The notes under the pieces are model-generated. The model did no database searches, was not told where the DNA came from, and saw only the letters and a program-made list of their open reading frames with translations. Below, piece after piece: positions 33,213 through 42,595 of a stretch of 64,000 nucleotides of DNA. A program made the position numbers and the translations under genes. Where the stretch lies: the NCBI GenBank assembly GCA_023511405.1, contig JAIMBO010000001.1, positions 1 through 64,000 on the forward strand. The letters are read 5' to 3'. Position 1 is the first letter of the stretch. Every line of letters begins with the position of its first letter. The DNA comes from Rubrobacteraceae bacterium. Its GTDB lineage: Bacteria; Actinomycetota; Rubrobacteria; Rubrobacterales; Rubrobacteraceae.

Positions 33213-33677
33213 GTGCAGGTCTCGGCCAAGGCCGACTACGCGCTGCGGGCCGCCGTCGAGCTGGCCCGGGCCGCGATGGCCTCCGAGGGGCCGGTCAAGG
33301 GCGAGCGGCTCGCCGAGAAGCAGGGCATCCCGCGTAAATTCCTGGAGAACATCCTGCTCGACCTCAAGCGCGCCGGGATAGTGAGGACCCAGCGCGGAGC
33401 CTCCGGGGGATACTGGCTCGCGCTGCCCCCCGAAGAAGTGCGGCTGGCCGACGTGATCCGGGCGGTCGAGGGGCCTCTGGCCAACGTGCGGGGTGAGTGG
33501 CCGGAGGAGGTCGAGTACGGCGGCGTGGCCCGACCGCTGCAGCAGGTCTGGATCGCGGTGCGCGCCAACCTGCGCGCCGTGCTGGAGAAGGTGACGCTCG
33601 CGGACGTGGTCAGGGGGGAGCTACCCGAGCACGTCGTCAGCCTGACCGAGGATCCGGAGGCCTGGGTCCACCACTGA
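33213..33677 (+). CDS. Rrf2-family transcriptional regulator
   Basis: A 154-residue winged-helix regulator beginning VSAKADYALRAAVELARA, with KFLENILLDLKRAGIVRTQRGASGGYWLA as the DNA-binding wing. It contains no Cys, so it cannot bind an Fe-S cluster as IscR or NsrR do, and resembles the CymR branch that senses sulfur status through partner proteins. Facing the sat-cysC genes, 6 bp apart end to end, it is a candidate regulator of sulfate activation; this is inference from position. GTG start at 33213. Confidence 0.88.
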   Translation: MQVSAKADYALRAAVELARAAMASEGPVKGERLAEKQGIPRKFLENILLDLKRAGIVRTQRGASGGYWLALPPEEVRLADVIRAVEGPLANVRGEWPEEVEYGGVARPLQQVWIAVRANLRAVLEKVTLADVVRGELPEHVVSLTEDPEAWVHH

Positions 33678-33683
33678 GCCCCC

Positions 33684-34265
33684 TTACCTGAGGCTGTTCT
33701 CCTCGATCTCCGCCGGGGTCTTCAGATAACCCAGGAACTCCAGCTTCTCGATGACCTTCCGCGCGCTCTCCTGTGGGCTCTCCTGGTCGGTCCTGAGGTG
33801 CAGCTCCGGGGCGGCCGGCGGCTCGTAGGGGTCTGAGACGCCGGTGAACTGCTTGATCTCGCCCTTGAAGGCCTTCTCGTAGAGGCCCTTGACGTCGCGC
33901 TCGGCGCAGACCTCCAGCGGCGCGTCCACGAAGACCTCGACGAAGTCTATGATCCTGCGCCGCACCTGATCACGGGCCTCCTTGTACGGGGAGATGGCGC
34001 TCACGATCACCGCCACCCCGTTGCGCGTCAGCAGGTTCGCCACGAACCCGATCCTGAGCACGTTCACGTTGCGGTCCTCGCGGCTGAAGCCGAGCCCTTT
34101 GGAGAGGTTGGTCCGGACGATGTCCCCGTCCAGAACCTCGACTTTGCGTCCCCTCTCCCTGAGCTCCCGCTCGACTATCTCGGAGATGGTGGTCTTCCCG
34201 GCCCCCGAGAGCCCGGTGAACCACAGCGTGAAGCCGCGCTCCTCGCCCGGCAGGTACCTGTACAT
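33684..34265 (-). CDS. cysC: Adenylylsulfate (APS) kinase
   Basis: A 193-residue kinase that phosphorylates APS to PAPS. The P-loop GLSGAGKTT occupies residues 18-26; [21 protein letters not shown] and [15 protein letters not shown] are the APS-binding and lid segments. ATG 34265 begins 9 bp after the sat stop. It is the last gene of the sulfotransferase-sat-cysC operon and completes PAPS supply. Confidence 0.96.
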   Translation of the reverse strand: MYRYLPGEERGFTLWFTGLSGAGKTTISEIVERELRERGRKVEVLDGDIVRTNLSKGLGFSREDRNVNVLRIGFVANLLTRNGVAVIVSAISPYKEARDQVRRRIIDFVEVFVDAPLEVCAERDVKGLYEKAFKGEIKQFTGVSDPYEPPAAPELHLRTDQESPQESARKVIEKLEFLGYLKTPAEIEENSLR

Positions 34266-34274
34266 GTTCCCTCC

Positions 34275-35447
34275 TCAGCTCTCTCTCATGCCTTCTATCA
34301 GGACCTCTACGACCTCCGGACGCGAGAACTCCGGCGGCGGGTACTCCCCGCGCCCGAGCATCTCGCGCACCCTGGTGCCGGAGAAGAAGACGTGTGATTC
34401 GGCGTCGTGCGGGCAGGTCTTGGTGGTGGCCATCCCGCCGCAGTTGAGGCAGAAGAAGGCGTGCTCGAAGAAGAGCGGCGTGATCCCGAGCTCGTCCGGA
34501 TCGAACTCGTCGAAGATGGCCTGCGCGTCGTAGGTGCCGTAGTAGCTTCCGACCCCGGCGTGGTCGCGACCGACGATGAAGTGGGTGCAGCCGTAATTCT
34601 TGCGGCAGATGGCATGGAAGATGGCCTCTCTCGGGCCGGCGTAGCGCATCGCCGCCGGGAAGACCGCGAGCACCGTGCGGTCTTTGGGGTAGTAGCGCTC
34701 GAGCAGCACCTCGTAGGAGCGCATTCGTACGTCCGCCGGGATGTCGTCAGACTTGGTCTCGCCCACCAGCGGGTTCAGGAGCAGCCCGTCGACGGTCTCG
34801 AGCGCGCTCTTCTGGATGTACTCGTGCGCCCGGTGGACGGGGTTTCTGGTCTGGAAGCCGACGATGCGCCGCCAGCCTTTCTCGCGGAAGATCTCCCTGA
34901 GCTCCGCAGGCTCGTAGTAGTACCCGGGGAAAGGCCGCGGCGTGGGCTCTTCGACGAGCAGCGTGACCGTGCCGCCCACCAGCAACTCCCCCTGCCGGAA
35001 GAGGTTGGCCACTCCGGGGTGCTTCTCGTCGGTGGTGCGGTAGACCTCCTTAGCCTCCTCTTCCCTGTCGTAGGGGTATACCTCATCGACCGCCATCGTG
35101 GCCACGACGTGGCCGTCCTGGGCGGTGAGGGCGATCTCCCCACCCTCGCGCACACCTTCGAGCTCCTCACGGTCCGCCGCGAGCGTCACGGGCATACTCC
35201 ACGCGAGCCCACCGGCGAGGTGCATGCCCTCGACGACGCTCTCGTAGTCCTCGCGGTTCATGAAGCCCTCGAGGGGCGAGAAGACGCCCGTCGAGATCAT
35301 CTCCAGGTCGGAGAGCGCCCTCGGCCCGAGCCTGAGGCGGGGCAGACGGCTCGCTTCCTCCAGCCTCTCTTTTCGTTCGTCTTCCGGTGCCCGGCGGTCG
35401 ACGAGTATCCCGCCGTGCGGCGCGATGGGGTCATTTTCGGTCAGCAA
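34275..35447 (-). CDS. sat: Sulfate adenylyltransferase
   Basis: A 390-residue homo-oligomeric ATP sulfurylase (the archaeal/fungal-type single subunit, not CysDN). The nucleotide site is [14 protein letters not shown] (QxRN and HxxH), followed by [15 protein letters not shown] and [14 protein letters not shown] CxxC-x8-C-type cluster [17 protein letters not shown] suggests a zinc site seen in some bacterial Sat proteins. TTG 35447 follows GGAGGAAG at eight bases. Makes APS from sulfate and ATP, for CysC downstream. Confidence 0.95.
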   Translation of the reverse strand: MLTENDPIAPHGGILVDRRAPEDERKERLEEASRLPRLRLGPRALSDLEMISTGVFSPLEGFMNREDYESVVEGMHLAGGLAWSMPVTLAADREELEGVREGGEIALTAQDGHVVATMAVDEVYPYDREEEAKEVYRTTDEKHPGVANLFRQGELLVGGTVTLLVEEPTPRPFPGYYYEPAELREIFREKGWRRIVGFQTRNPVHRAHEYIQKSALETVDGLLLNPLVGETKSDDIPADVRMRSYEVLLERYYPKDRTVLAVFPAAMRYAGPREAIFHAICRKNYGCTHFIVGRDHAGVGSYYGTYDAQAIFDEFDPDELGITPLFFEHAFFCLNCGGMATTKTCPHDAESHVFFSGTRVREMLGRGEYPPPEFSRPEVVEVLIEGMRES

Positions 35448-35513
35448 ACTATTCTTCCTCCATCGGAGATCGATGCATGAGAGATCAAACTTACCATGTA
35501 TCCGCGGCGGCTT

Positions 35514-36239
35514 CTACGCCGCGCTCCTTATGACGTTGGCGGCGAGCTGGTAGTAATAGGGCAGACAGTGCTCGTAGACCGCGCGCAACCCGGCCGGGAG
35601 CTCCGGGTCGCGGCGTTCTACGGGCTCTATCCCGGTGCTGTTCTGGGCCTTCTCGTGCCACTCCTCCCATCTCTCCCACTCCGGGACCTCTGAGGGGCGC
35701 CACGAGAGGGCGCCGGGGTCGAAGGGGACGCCGACCCGCTCGCAGTAGGCGGCGAGGATCCCCTCCGGATCCTCGCTGAAGCTCATCGCGTCGACGACGA
35801 CGGGGCTCTCCCCGGTGCGCTCGACGAGCTTGAAGAGCCGGTAGGCCTGCTCGTAGCCGGTCTCCTCCGGCGTGAAGTCCGGCCACATCTTCCTGAGCGA
35901 GGAGATCACGTACTTCGGCTCCCGCACTATGAAGGTGTTCTGGAAGTGCGAGACGAACTCCTCGTCCATGAACCCCCGCACGTGGTAGGCCATGTCCTTC
36001 ACGAAGACCCGCTTCTCGCGCGGGCGCAGGATCTCCTCCAGCACCCTCCCGTAGTTGTACTCGGGTCTGGGGGGCTCGTCTTTGTAGCGGTCGCTGCGGC
36101 GCTCCTCGCTGTAGTAGTAGGAGGCGGAGAAGGGTTCGTGGAAGACCTCGAAGTCGTCCCTCTCCACGAAGACCCTCTCGAAGGCGGTGGATATGGACCT
36201 CGGTACCGCCCACAACGCTATCGGCTTGTGATGCTCCAT
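35514..36239 (-). CDS. PAPS-dependent sulfotransferase family protein
   Basis: A 241-residue protein with AVPRSISTAFERVF near residue 10, matching the 5'-phosphosulfate loop (PRSxST), and REPKYVISSLRKMW near residue 110, matching the 3'-phosphate-binding loop. It would transfer sulfate from PAPS to an unknown acceptor. ATG 36239 follows GGGGAG. First gene of the operon followed by sat and cysC, so donor synthesis and use are coupled. No PAPS reductase occurs in the window. Confidence 0.85.
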   Translation of the reverse strand: MEHHKPIALWAVPRSISTAFERVFVERDDFEVFHEPFSASYYYSEERRSDRYKDEPPRPEYNYGRVLEEILRPREKRVFVKDMAYHVRGFMDEEFVSHFQNTFIVREPKYVISSLRKMWPDFTPEETGYEQAYRLFKLVERTGESPVVVDAMSFSEDPEGILAAYCERVGVPFDPGALSWRPSEVPEWERWEEWHEKAQNSTGIEPVERRDPELPAGLRAVYEHCLPYYYQLAANVIRSAA

Positions 36240-36332
36240 GTCATGCTCCCCTTTCGAGCTTCGAGCCGCTTACATAAACTGTGCGTATTCTTACCCCGGC
36301 CGCGGGCTTTGAGGCGCGGATGCCCGGGCTTT

Positions 36333-36362
36333 TTGACGCTTGGTTTCGAGGTGTTGTACCTT
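36333..36362 (+). promoter_or_regulatory. Possible promoter for the DsbA-like / hydroxybutyrate dehydrogenase genes
   Basis: TTGACG (36333-36338), close to the -35 consensus, is followed after 18 bp by TACCTT (36357-36362), a weak -10. It lies 40 bases before the chosen start of the isomerase-like gene. Confidence 0.35.
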
Positions 36363-36401
36363 TCAGACTAGCGAATGCTGGAGAGGAAGGGAAGGTGCCC
36401 G

Positions 36402-37004
36402 GTGGCAGGGGTTGAGTTCTATTACGACCTCGTGAGCCCGTACTCCTACCTGGCGTACGGTCGGGTGGAGCGCATCTGCGAGAAACACGGGGCGGATCTG
36501 GTCTTGAAGCCGGTGCTGCTCGGTGCTCTGCACAAGGCCGCCGGGATAAAGGCCCCGGTGGAGAGCCCGATGAAGGCCCGCTACCAGGAGCGGGACATCC
36601 GGCGCTGGGCCCGCCGCTACGGGCTGCCGCTGCGGTTCCCGGATCCCTTCCCGTTCCGCACGCTCAAGACGATGCGCGCGGCTCTCTACTGCGAGAGCCT
36701 CGGGAAGCTCCCGGAGTTCACCCGCGAGGCGTTCGCGCTCTACTGGGAGGAGGGTGGGGCCCCCAAAGGGTTCGAGGAGGCCTGCGAGGACGGCCCGCTC
36801 GCGGAGGTGGCGCGCAGGATCGAGGTGGAGCCGGAGGAGCTTCTCGCCGGGGCCTCCGCGCAGGAGGCGAAGGACGCCCTCCGGGCGGCGACCGAAGAGG
36901 CGCTCGGGCGCGGGGTCTTCGCCGCCCCGACCTTCTTCGTCGAGGACGAGATGTTCTGGGGCAACGACCGGCTGGATTTCGTCGAGGAGGCGCTGGATGG
37001 CTGA
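36402..37004 (+). CDS. DsbA-family 2-hydroxychromene-2-carboxylate isomerase-like protein
   Basis: A 200-residue thioredoxin-fold protein of the GST-kappa/HCCA-isomerase type. FYYDLVSPYSYLAYGRVERI has the catalytic Ser where DsbA has CxxC; FPFRTLKTMRAALYCESLG and GVFAAPTFFVEDEMFWGNDRLDFV complete the family pattern. I chose GTG 36402 since AGGAAGGGAAGG stands just before it; ATG 36375 lacks a ribosome site. It overlaps the 3-hydroxybutyrate dehydrogenase start by 8 bases, so the two are co-expressed. Actual reaction unknown; glutathione- or mycothiol-linked isomerisation is possible. Confidence 0.85.
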   Translation: MAGVEFYYDLVSPYSYLAYGRVERICEKHGADLVLKPVLLGALHKAAGIKAPVESPMKARYQERDIRRWARRYGLPLRFPDPFPFRTLKTMRAALYCESLGKLPEFTREAFALYWEEGGAPKGFEEACEDGPLAEVARRIEVEPEELLAGASAQEAKDALRAATEEALGRGVFAAPTFFVEDEMFWGNDRLDFVEEALDG

Positions 37005-37773
37005 GGAGTTCGGGGTTCGTTCGGTCGAGGTGGATCTCGGCGGGAAGAGGGCGCTCGTTACGGGGGGTGCGAGCGGGATCGGGAGGGCGTGCGCCGTCCG
37101 GCTCGCTCAGGCCGGGGCGAGGGTCGCGGTGCTGGACCTCGACGGCGAGGGGGCGCGGAAGGTCGCGCGTGAGATCGGCGGGGAGGCCATCGAGGCCGAC
37201 CTCTCGGACCTCGAGGCGGTCGGAGAGCTCGGCATATCCGCCGACATCGTCGTCAACAACGCCGGGCTGCAGCACGTCGCTCCAGTCGAGGAGTTCCCGC
37301 CGGAGCTGTTCACGAAGATCATCCGGATAATGCTCGAGGCGCCGTTTCTGCTCGTCAGGCAGGCGCTGCCCGGGATGTACGAGCGGGGGTGGGGCAGGGT
37401 CGTAAACATCTCCAGCATCCACGGGCTCGTCGCCTCCGAGTACAAGAGCGCCTACGTTGCGGCCAAGCACGGGCTGGAGGGTTTCTCGAAGGTGCTCGCG
37501 CTCGAGGGCGGCCCGAAGGGCGTGACATCCAACTGCATCTGCCCGTCGTACGTCAGGACGCCGCTGGTGGAGGGTCAGATCTCTGAACAGGCCCGCCGCC
37601 ACGGGATCCCGGAGAGCGAGGTGATAGAGAAGATAATGCTCGCCGAGCCCGCGATAAAGCGCCTCGTCGAGCCCGAGGAGGTCGCCGAGATGGTCCTCTA
37701 CCTCTGCTCGCCCGCCGCCTCTTTCATAAACGGCGCCTCGCTCACGATAGACGGCGGCTCGACCGCCCGCTAG
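36997..37773 (+). CDS. 3-hydroxybutyrate dehydrogenase
   Basis: A 258-residue short-chain dehydrogenase. NAD is bound by TGGASGIGR (residues 22-30); catalytic Ser is in VNISSIHG and Tyr/Lys in SAYVAAKHG. The stretches SSIHGLVASEYKSAYVAAKH and NCICPSYVRTPLVEGQI are hallmarks of 3-hydroxybutyrate dehydrogenases. It interconverts (R)-3-hydroxybutyrate and acetoacetate, a step of PHB breakdown. Followed 52 bp later by acetoacetyl-CoA synthetase, giving the full route from 3-hydroxybutyrate to acetoacetyl-CoA. Confidence 0.93.
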   Translation: MAEEFGVRSVEVDLGGKRALVTGGASGIGRACAVRLAQAGARVAVLDLDGEGARKVAREIGGEAIEADLSDLEAVGELGISADIVVNNAGLQHVAPVEEFPPELFTKIIRIMLEAPFLLVRQALPGMYERGWGRVVNISSIHGLVASEYKSAYVAAKHGLEGFSKVLALEGGPKGVTSNCICPSYVRTPLVEGQISEQARRHGIPESEVIEKIMLAEPAIKRLVEPEEVAEMVLYLCSPAASFINGASLTIDGGSTAR

Positions 37774-37825
37774 GCTGGTAGGATAGCCGCAGAGAGAGAG
37801 GAGAGCCGAGGGAAAGGAACGTCCG

Positions 37826-39808
37826 ATGCAGACCGTCACCGAGGGCACGCTGCTCTGGGAGCCTTCCGAAGAGTTTAGAGAGAGGGCCAACCTGACCCGC
37901 TACATGCGCTGGCTGCGAGAGGAACGCGGGCTCTCTTTCGAGGATTACCACGAGCTGTGGAGGTGGTCGGTAGAGAGCCTGGAGGATTTCTGGGGGAGCC
38001 TGTGGGAGTACTGCGGGGTCCTCCACGACGGCTCCTACGAGATGGTCCTCGCCGAACGCACCATGCCCGGCGCCCGCTGGTTCGAGGGGACCCGACTCAA
38101 CTACGCCGAGCACATCTTCCGCAAGGGCTCTCCGCAGAGGAGCGCGCTGGTCCATGCTTCGGAGCTCAGGCCCCTCGGCCAGGAGAGCTGGGGGGAGCTC
38201 GAGAGCCGGGTCGCCTCCCTCGCCGCGGGCCTGAGGGAGCTCGGGGTCGGGCGGGGGGATAGGGTCGTCGCCTACCTCCCGAACATCCCCGAGGCGATCG
38301 AGGCGTTCCTCGCGTGTGCTTCGATCGGGGCGATCTGGTCCAGCTGCTCGCCGGACTTCGGTGTCGGGAGCGTCGTGGACCGCTTCCGGCAGATAGAGCC
38401 GAAGGTGCTCCTGGCGGTCGACGGCTACCGCTACGGCGGGCGCGACTACGACCGGATGGAGGTCGTGGCGAGGATAGAGCGTGAGATCCCGAGCCTCGAG
38501 AAGACCGTCCTTCTTCCCTACCTGGGCGAGAGGCCGGACGTCGCCCGTCTCGGGAACGCGATGGGCTGGGAGGAGCTCCTCGCCTCCGGCGAGGGTGCCC
38601 CGCTCACCTTCGAGCGCGTCCCGTTCGACCACCCCCTGTGGGTACTCTACTCCTCCGGGACGACGGGGCTTCCGAAGGCGATCGTGCAGGGCCACGGCGG
38701 GATACTGCTGGAGCATCTCAAGCAGATCGAACTGCAGATGGACCTCGGAGAGGACGACCGCTTCTTCTGGTTCACGACGACCGGATGGATGATGTGGAAC
38801 ATCGTCGTGGCGGGCCTCCTCTCCGGGGCGGCGGCGCTCCTGTACGACGGCAACCCCGGATACCCGGACATGTACGCCCTCTGGCGCTTCGCCGGGGAGA
38901 CCGGGATGACCCACTTCGGGACCAGCGCCGCGTACATCACCGCGTGCATGAAGGCGGGGATAGAGCCGGGACGCGAGCTCGAACTCCCGCGCCTGAGGGC
39001 GATAGGCTCGACCGGCTCGCCGCTGCCGCCCGAGGGGTTCACCTGGGCCTACGAGCACGTCAGGCGCGACCACTGGCTCTTCTCGACCAGCGGCGGCACC
39101 GATTTGTGCACCGCGTTCGTCGGGGGCTGCCCGCTCCTTCCCGTGCGGGCCGGCGAGCTGCAGTGCCGCGCTTTGGGGGCGAAGGTCGAGGCCTTCGACG
39201 AGGAGGGCAACCCGCTCGTGGACGAGGTGGGGGAGCTCGTCATCACCGAGCCGATGCCCTCGATGCCGCTGTATCTTTGGGGGGACGAGAGCGGCGAGCG
39301 CTACCGGGAGAGCTACTTCTCGATGTATCCCGGGGTGTGGCGGCACGGCGACTGGATCAAGATAAAGAAGAGCGGCTCGTGCGTCATCTACGGCAGGAGC
39401 GACTCCACGATAAACCGCGGCGGCGTCAGGATGGGGACCGCCGAGATCTACTCGGCCGTCGAGAGCGTCCCGGAGGTTCTCGACTCGCTCGTCGTCGACG
39501 TCCAGCGGCCCGACGGGACCGCCTACATGCCGCTCTTCGTGGTGCTCCGCGAGGGTGTGGACCTCACCGCGGAGATCGAAGCCGAGATAAAGCGGCGCAT
39601 AAGGGAGTACTGCTCGCCCCGGCACGTCCCGGACGAGATCCTGGCTGTCCCCGAGATCCCGAAGACCCTCAACGGCAAGCGGCTCGAGGTGCCGGTCAAG
39701 AGGATCCTCTCCGGGACCCCGCCGGAGAAGGCTGCGAGCCGCGACGCCCTGGCGAACCCGCGCTCTCTGGACGTGTTCGTGGAGCTCGCGAGGAGGGAGG
39801 AGAGTTGA
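37826..39808 (+). CDS. Acetoacetyl-CoA synthetase
   Basis: A 660-residue AMP-forming ligase of the acetoacetate-CoA ligase branch: LLWEPSEEFRERANLTRYMRWL at the N terminus, IWSSCSPDFGVGSVVDRF, YSSGTTGLPKAIVQGHGG, TTTGWMMWN, and the late Lys in KTLNGKRLEVPVK. The ~650-residue length is specific for this family. It activates acetoacetate from the upstream dehydrogenase for thiolysis to acetyl-CoA. ATG 37826 follows GGGAAAGGAAC; a TAGGAT box at 37779-37784 could be a -10 of an internal promoter. Its stop overlaps the next gene (TTGA). Confidence 0.95.
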   Translation: MQTVTEGTLLWEPSEEFRERANLTRYMRWLREERGLSFEDYHELWRWSVESLEDFWGSLWEYCGVLHDGSYEMVLAERTMPGARWFEGTRLNYAEHIFRKGSPQRSALVHASELRPLGQESWGELESRVASLAAGLRELGVGRGDRVVAYLPNIPEAIEAFLACASIGAIWSSCSPDFGVGSVVDRFRQIEPKVLLAVDGYRYGGRDYDRMEVVARIEREIPSLEKTVLLPYLGERPDVARLGNAMGWEELLASGEGAPLTFERVPFDHPLWVLYSSGTTGLPKAIVQGHGGILLEHLKQIELQMDLGEDDRFFWFTTTGWMMWNIVVAGLLSGAAALLYDGNPGYPDMYALWRFAGETGMTHFGTSAAYITACMKAGIEPGRELELPRLRAIGSTGSPLPPEGFTWAYEHVRRDHWLFSTSGGTDLCTAFVGGCPLLPVRAGELQCRALGAKVEAFDEEGNPLVDEVGELVITEPMPSMPLYLWGDESGERYRESYFSMYPGVWRHGDWIKIKKSGSCVIYGRSDSTINRGGVRMGTAEIYSAVESVPEVLDSLVVDVQRPDGTAYMPLFVVLREGVDLTAEIEAEIKRRIREYCSPRHVPDEILAVPEIPKTLNGKRLEVPVKRILSGTPPEKAASRDALANPRSLDVFVELARREES

Positions 39809-40599
39809 GCTACGAGACGGTCATCTTCGAGAGGCGGGGTGCGGTCGCCGAGATCGCGCTGAACCGCCCCCGGGCGCTGAACGCCTTCGACGCCACCATG
39901 CACCGCGAGCTCTACGACGCGCTCGGCCGTGCCGCGGAGGACGAGGGCGTGCGGGCCCTGCTCCTGCGCGGGGAGGGGCGGGCCTTCTCCTCCGGCGCCG
40001 ACCTGAAGGACGAGGGCGTGCGCGGCGAGGACGGCTCGCTCGCGGACCTCGGGGACTACCTGCGACGCACCTACTCCCGCACCGTTCTGCTTATCGCCTC
40101 GATGGAGAAGCCGGTCGTCGCGGCGCTCGGCGGCGTCGTCTACGGGGCGGGCGTCGGGATCGCGCTCTCCTGCGACCTGAGGGTCGCCGCCGAGGACGCC
40201 CGCATCTCGGTCGCCTTCGTCAACATCGGGCTCATGCCCGACGCCGGGACGACCTTCTTCCTGCCGCGGGTCGTGGGGCTGGGGCGGGCGATGGAGCTGA
40301 GCCTGCTCGGCGACGAGATCGGGGCGGAGGAGGCGGCCCGCATCGGGCTCGTCAACCGCGTCGTCCCGGCGGAGAGGCTGCTCGAGGAAGCCCGCTCCCT
40401 CTCGGAGAGGCTCGCCGCGATGCCGACCCGCGCCCTCGGCGAGACCCGCCGGGCGCTTCGGCGGAGCTTCGAGAGCGGCCTGGAGGAGGCGCTGGAGCGG
40501 GAGGCGGAGGGACAGTCGCGCTGCGGGCGTACCCGCGACTTCGAGGAGGGCGTGCAGGCGTTCTTCGAGAGACGGGATCCCCGCTTCACCGGGCGCTAG
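39805..40599 (+). CDS. Enoyl-CoA hydratase/isomerase (PaaG-like)
   Basis: A 264-residue crotonase with AFSSGADLKDEG and GGVVYGAGVGIALSCDLRVAAEDA as oxyanion-hole segments. FVNIGLMPDAGTTFFLPRVVG carries Asp instead of the hydratase Glu, the pattern of PaaG-type ring-epoxide isomerases and some Delta3,Delta2-enoyl isomerases. TTG 39805 sits in the stop of the acetoacetyl-CoA synthetase gene behind AGGAGGGAGGAGAG, so translation is coupled. Substrate unclear. Its end overlaps the convergent trmO gene by 14 bp. Confidence 0.9.
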   Translation: MSYETVIFERRGAVAEIALNRPRALNAFDATMHRELYDALGRAAEDEGVRALLLRGEGRAFSSGADLKDEGVRGEDGSLADLGDYLRRTYSRTVLLIASMEKPVVAALGGVVYGAGVGIALSCDLRVAAEDARISVAFVNIGLMPDAGTTFFLPRVVGLGRAMELSLLGDEIGAEEAARIGLVNRVVPAERLLEEARSLSERLAAMPTRALGETRRALRRSFESGLEEALEREAEGQSRCGRTRDFEEGVQAFFERRDPRFTGR

Positions 40600-41035
40600 A
40601 GTCGGAGTTGTCGGCCGGGACGCCCCTCTCCGAGCACCTCCTCGCCGGCTTGATGTCCAGGATCGGGGTGCCGTCCAGCGCCTCGAGGTCGCGCACGAGG
40701 ATCCTTCCGCCCTGGATCTCGACGACTTCGACCGGGTGCAGCCCGATAGGGTTCGGCCTGTCCGGGGAGCGAGTGCAGAACACACCGCGCTCGCCCCCGG
40801 AAGGATCCCCGCGGGGTCGCACCCGCAGCACGTCCCGGCTGGCGCGGTCGAGCCAGCTGAGAACGAGGATCTCGTCCCCCTCCCTGATTCCTTCGAGCCC
40901 CGGCACCGCCCACTCCTCGAGCAAGATCCAGGCGTCCGGCGCCCCCTCGCAGCCCTGCTTCGGCGCCGACGCCCTGTCGGTGAGCGGCGACTTTACCCGT
41001 CCGATCGGGACCGGGTCTATCTCCTTACCGTCCAT
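40586..41035 (-). CDS. trmO: tRNA (N6-threonylcarbamoyladenosine-N6)-methyltransferase, TrmO-like
   Basis: A 149-residue TsaA/TrmO-family protein. The signature SPDRPNPIGLHPVEVV near residue 90 and VRDLEALDGTPILDIKP near residue 115 form the SAM site of this beta-barrel methyltransferase. Relatives methylate t6A37 of tRNA-Thr. The gene overlaps the end of the lactate oxidase gene by 11 bp on the same strand, so it appears to be expressed with it. Confidence 0.85.
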   Translation of the reverse strand: MDGKEIDPVPIGRVKSPLTDRASAPKQGCEGAPDAWILLEEWAVPGLEGIREGDEILVLSWLDRASRDVLRVRPRGDPSGGERGVFCTRSPDRPNPIGLHPVEVVEIQGGRILVRDLEALDGTPILDIKPARRCSERGVPADNSDSSAR

Positions 41036-42335
41036 CCATGCCCTCCATCGTCTCCTGCCCGGTCCTCTCCTCCAGGAGGATATCCGGGTCCACCTCCTCC
41101 AGGCCCGCCACCCCCGAGAGGGCCAGCGTGAGTTCGAGCTCGGCCATCATGTGGTCGATGACCGCCCCGACCCCCTCGGCCCCGGCCAGCGCCAGGCCGT
41201 AGACGTAAGGACGTCCTATCCCGACCGCCCGGGCGCCGAGCGCGAGGGCCTTGACCACGTCTGCTCCGGTGCGTACCCCGCCGTCCATGAGGACCGGCAC
41301 CCTGCCGCCCACCGCCCGGGCCACCTGCGGGAGCGCCTCCAGGGAGGAGATCGCCCCGTCCACCTGCCTCCCGCCGTGGTTGGAGACGACGATCCCGTCG
41401 ACCCCCAGCTCTACGGCCCTCGCGGCGTCTTCGGGGTGGAGGATGCCCTTGAGGAGCAGCGGCAGCGCCGTCGCCTCCCGCACCCGCCGCACATCGTCCC
41501 AGGAGAGCTCGGGGAAGGAGTAGGTCGCGACGAAGCTCTGCACCGCCCGTCGTCCCCGCCCCAGGCTCCCACCGCCCAGCCGGCGCAGGGCGAGCATGGT
41601 CTTCAGCAGCGAGGGGGAAGGCCGTATCCGGGGTGATGGGCCTTCCGGGGAGTCCTCCAGCGAACCCATGAACTCCGGGTCCGTCACGTACTGGGCCAGC
41701 CCCCGCCCCTCGAGGAACGGCAGGTGACCGAGGTCCAGATCCCGGGGCCGCCAGCCGAGCTGGACCATGTCCACCGTCAGGACCACGCCGGCGCATCCCG
41801 CGGATTCCGCCCGGCGCAGGAAGCTCTCCACCACCCGCCGCTCCGTGGGGTGGTAGAGCTGGAAGAAACGCGGGGTGTCGGGGCCCACCGCGTCCATCAC
41901 CCCCGCCGCGGCCTCGATAGGACGGGAGCTCTGGTTCGAGAAGATCACCGGGACGCCACGCCCGGCGGCGGCCCGGGCGACGGCGAGGTCGGCGTCGGGG
42001 TGCGCCAGCTCCAGCACCCCGATCGGGCAGAGGAACAGCGGCGCGGCCCACCGCCGCCCGAAGAGCCCCGCCTCCAGAGAGGGGGGCCCGGCCCCGCGCA
42101 GCATCCGGGGACGCAGCGCGTAGCGGTCGAAGGCCGCCCGGTTGCGGGCCATCGTCCTCTCGAGCCCCGCCCCGCCCGCCACGTACGCCCACGCCCTGCG
42201 CGACATCCTCCGCCTCGCCGCCCGCTCCAGAGCATCCGGGCGGGTGGGGATCACGGGCTTCTTCCCGAGGAGGCCCTCCAGGTAGATCTTCTGCTGGATC
42301 CTGCGTCCGATCATGGCTTTCCACCCGGGAGGCAT
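41025..42335 (-). CDS. FMN-dependent alpha-hydroxyacid oxidase (lactate 2-monooxygenase-like)
   Basis: A 436-residue TIM-barrel flavoenzyme. The N terminus QQKIYLEGLLGKKPVIP and AWAYVAGGAGLERTMARNRAAF match lactate 2-monooxygenase-type proteins; FMN and substrate residues appear in SNQSSRPIE, VLTVDMVQLGWRPRDLDLG, LLLKGILHPEDA, VSNHGGRQVDGA (catalytic His) and LMDGGVRTGADVVKALALGARAVGIGRP. It oxidises L-lactate or a related acid. The start is uncertain: ATG 42335 or ATG 42314, each with a partial ribosome site. Confidence 0.9.
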   Translation of the reverse strand: MPPGWKAMIGRRIQQKIYLEGLLGKKPVIPTRPDALERAARRRMSRRAWAYVAGGAGLERTMARNRAAFDRYALRPRMLRGAGPPSLEAGLFGRRWAAPLFLCPIGVLELAHPDADLAVARAAAGRGVPVIFSNQSSRPIEAAAGVMDAVGPDTPRFFQLYHPTERRVVESFLRRAESAGCAGVVLTVDMVQLGWRPRDLDLGHLPFLEGRGLAQYVTDPEFMGSLEDSPEGPSPRIRPSPSLLKTMLALRRLGGGSLGRGRRAVQSFVATYSFPELSWDDVRRVREATALPLLLKGILHPEDAARAVELGVDGIVVSNHGGRQVDGAISSLEALPQVARAVGGRVPVLMDGGVRTGADVVKALALGARAVGIGRPYVYGLALAGAEGVGAVIDHMMAELELTLALSGVAGLEEVDPDILLEERTGQETMEGMDGR

Positions 42336-42595
42336 TCTACCCCCCGCGGCGGGTATGGTGCCGCCCCATCGGGACGCCACATGCGGCACCAGGTCTTTGA
42401 TCCCGTTTACCTCGATTGGAGGGGATTCCGGTGATCCTCCCCGCGGTCGCTGTGCGCGTCTGCACGGAACGTTTGTCCCGGGCTGATCTCCTCCTTACGG
42501 TGGTGGGAGGTCAGCTTATGTCCCATCCCGAACTGAGGGTGGCGGACCGTACGACGAGTGAGGACGGGGCTCGAAACCGGCCGGGCGGCCTTTTC
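42336..42595. other. Intergenic region upstream of the lactate oxidase gene
   Basis: No gene is supported here. It contains an inverted repeat TGGTGCCGC (42356-42364) / GCGGCACCA (42383-42391), 18 bp apart, that could act as an operator, and near its right end a GGCC-GGGC-GGCC hairpin followed by TTTT on the + strand. Neither can be assigned a function. Confidence 0.35.

Noticed and set aside
42356-42391. Inverted repeat TGGTGCCGC/GCGGCACCA as an operator
   Set aside because: Nine-bp arms with an 18-bp spacer in GC-rich DNA are weak evidence, and no regulator is adjacent; recorded only within the intergenic entry.
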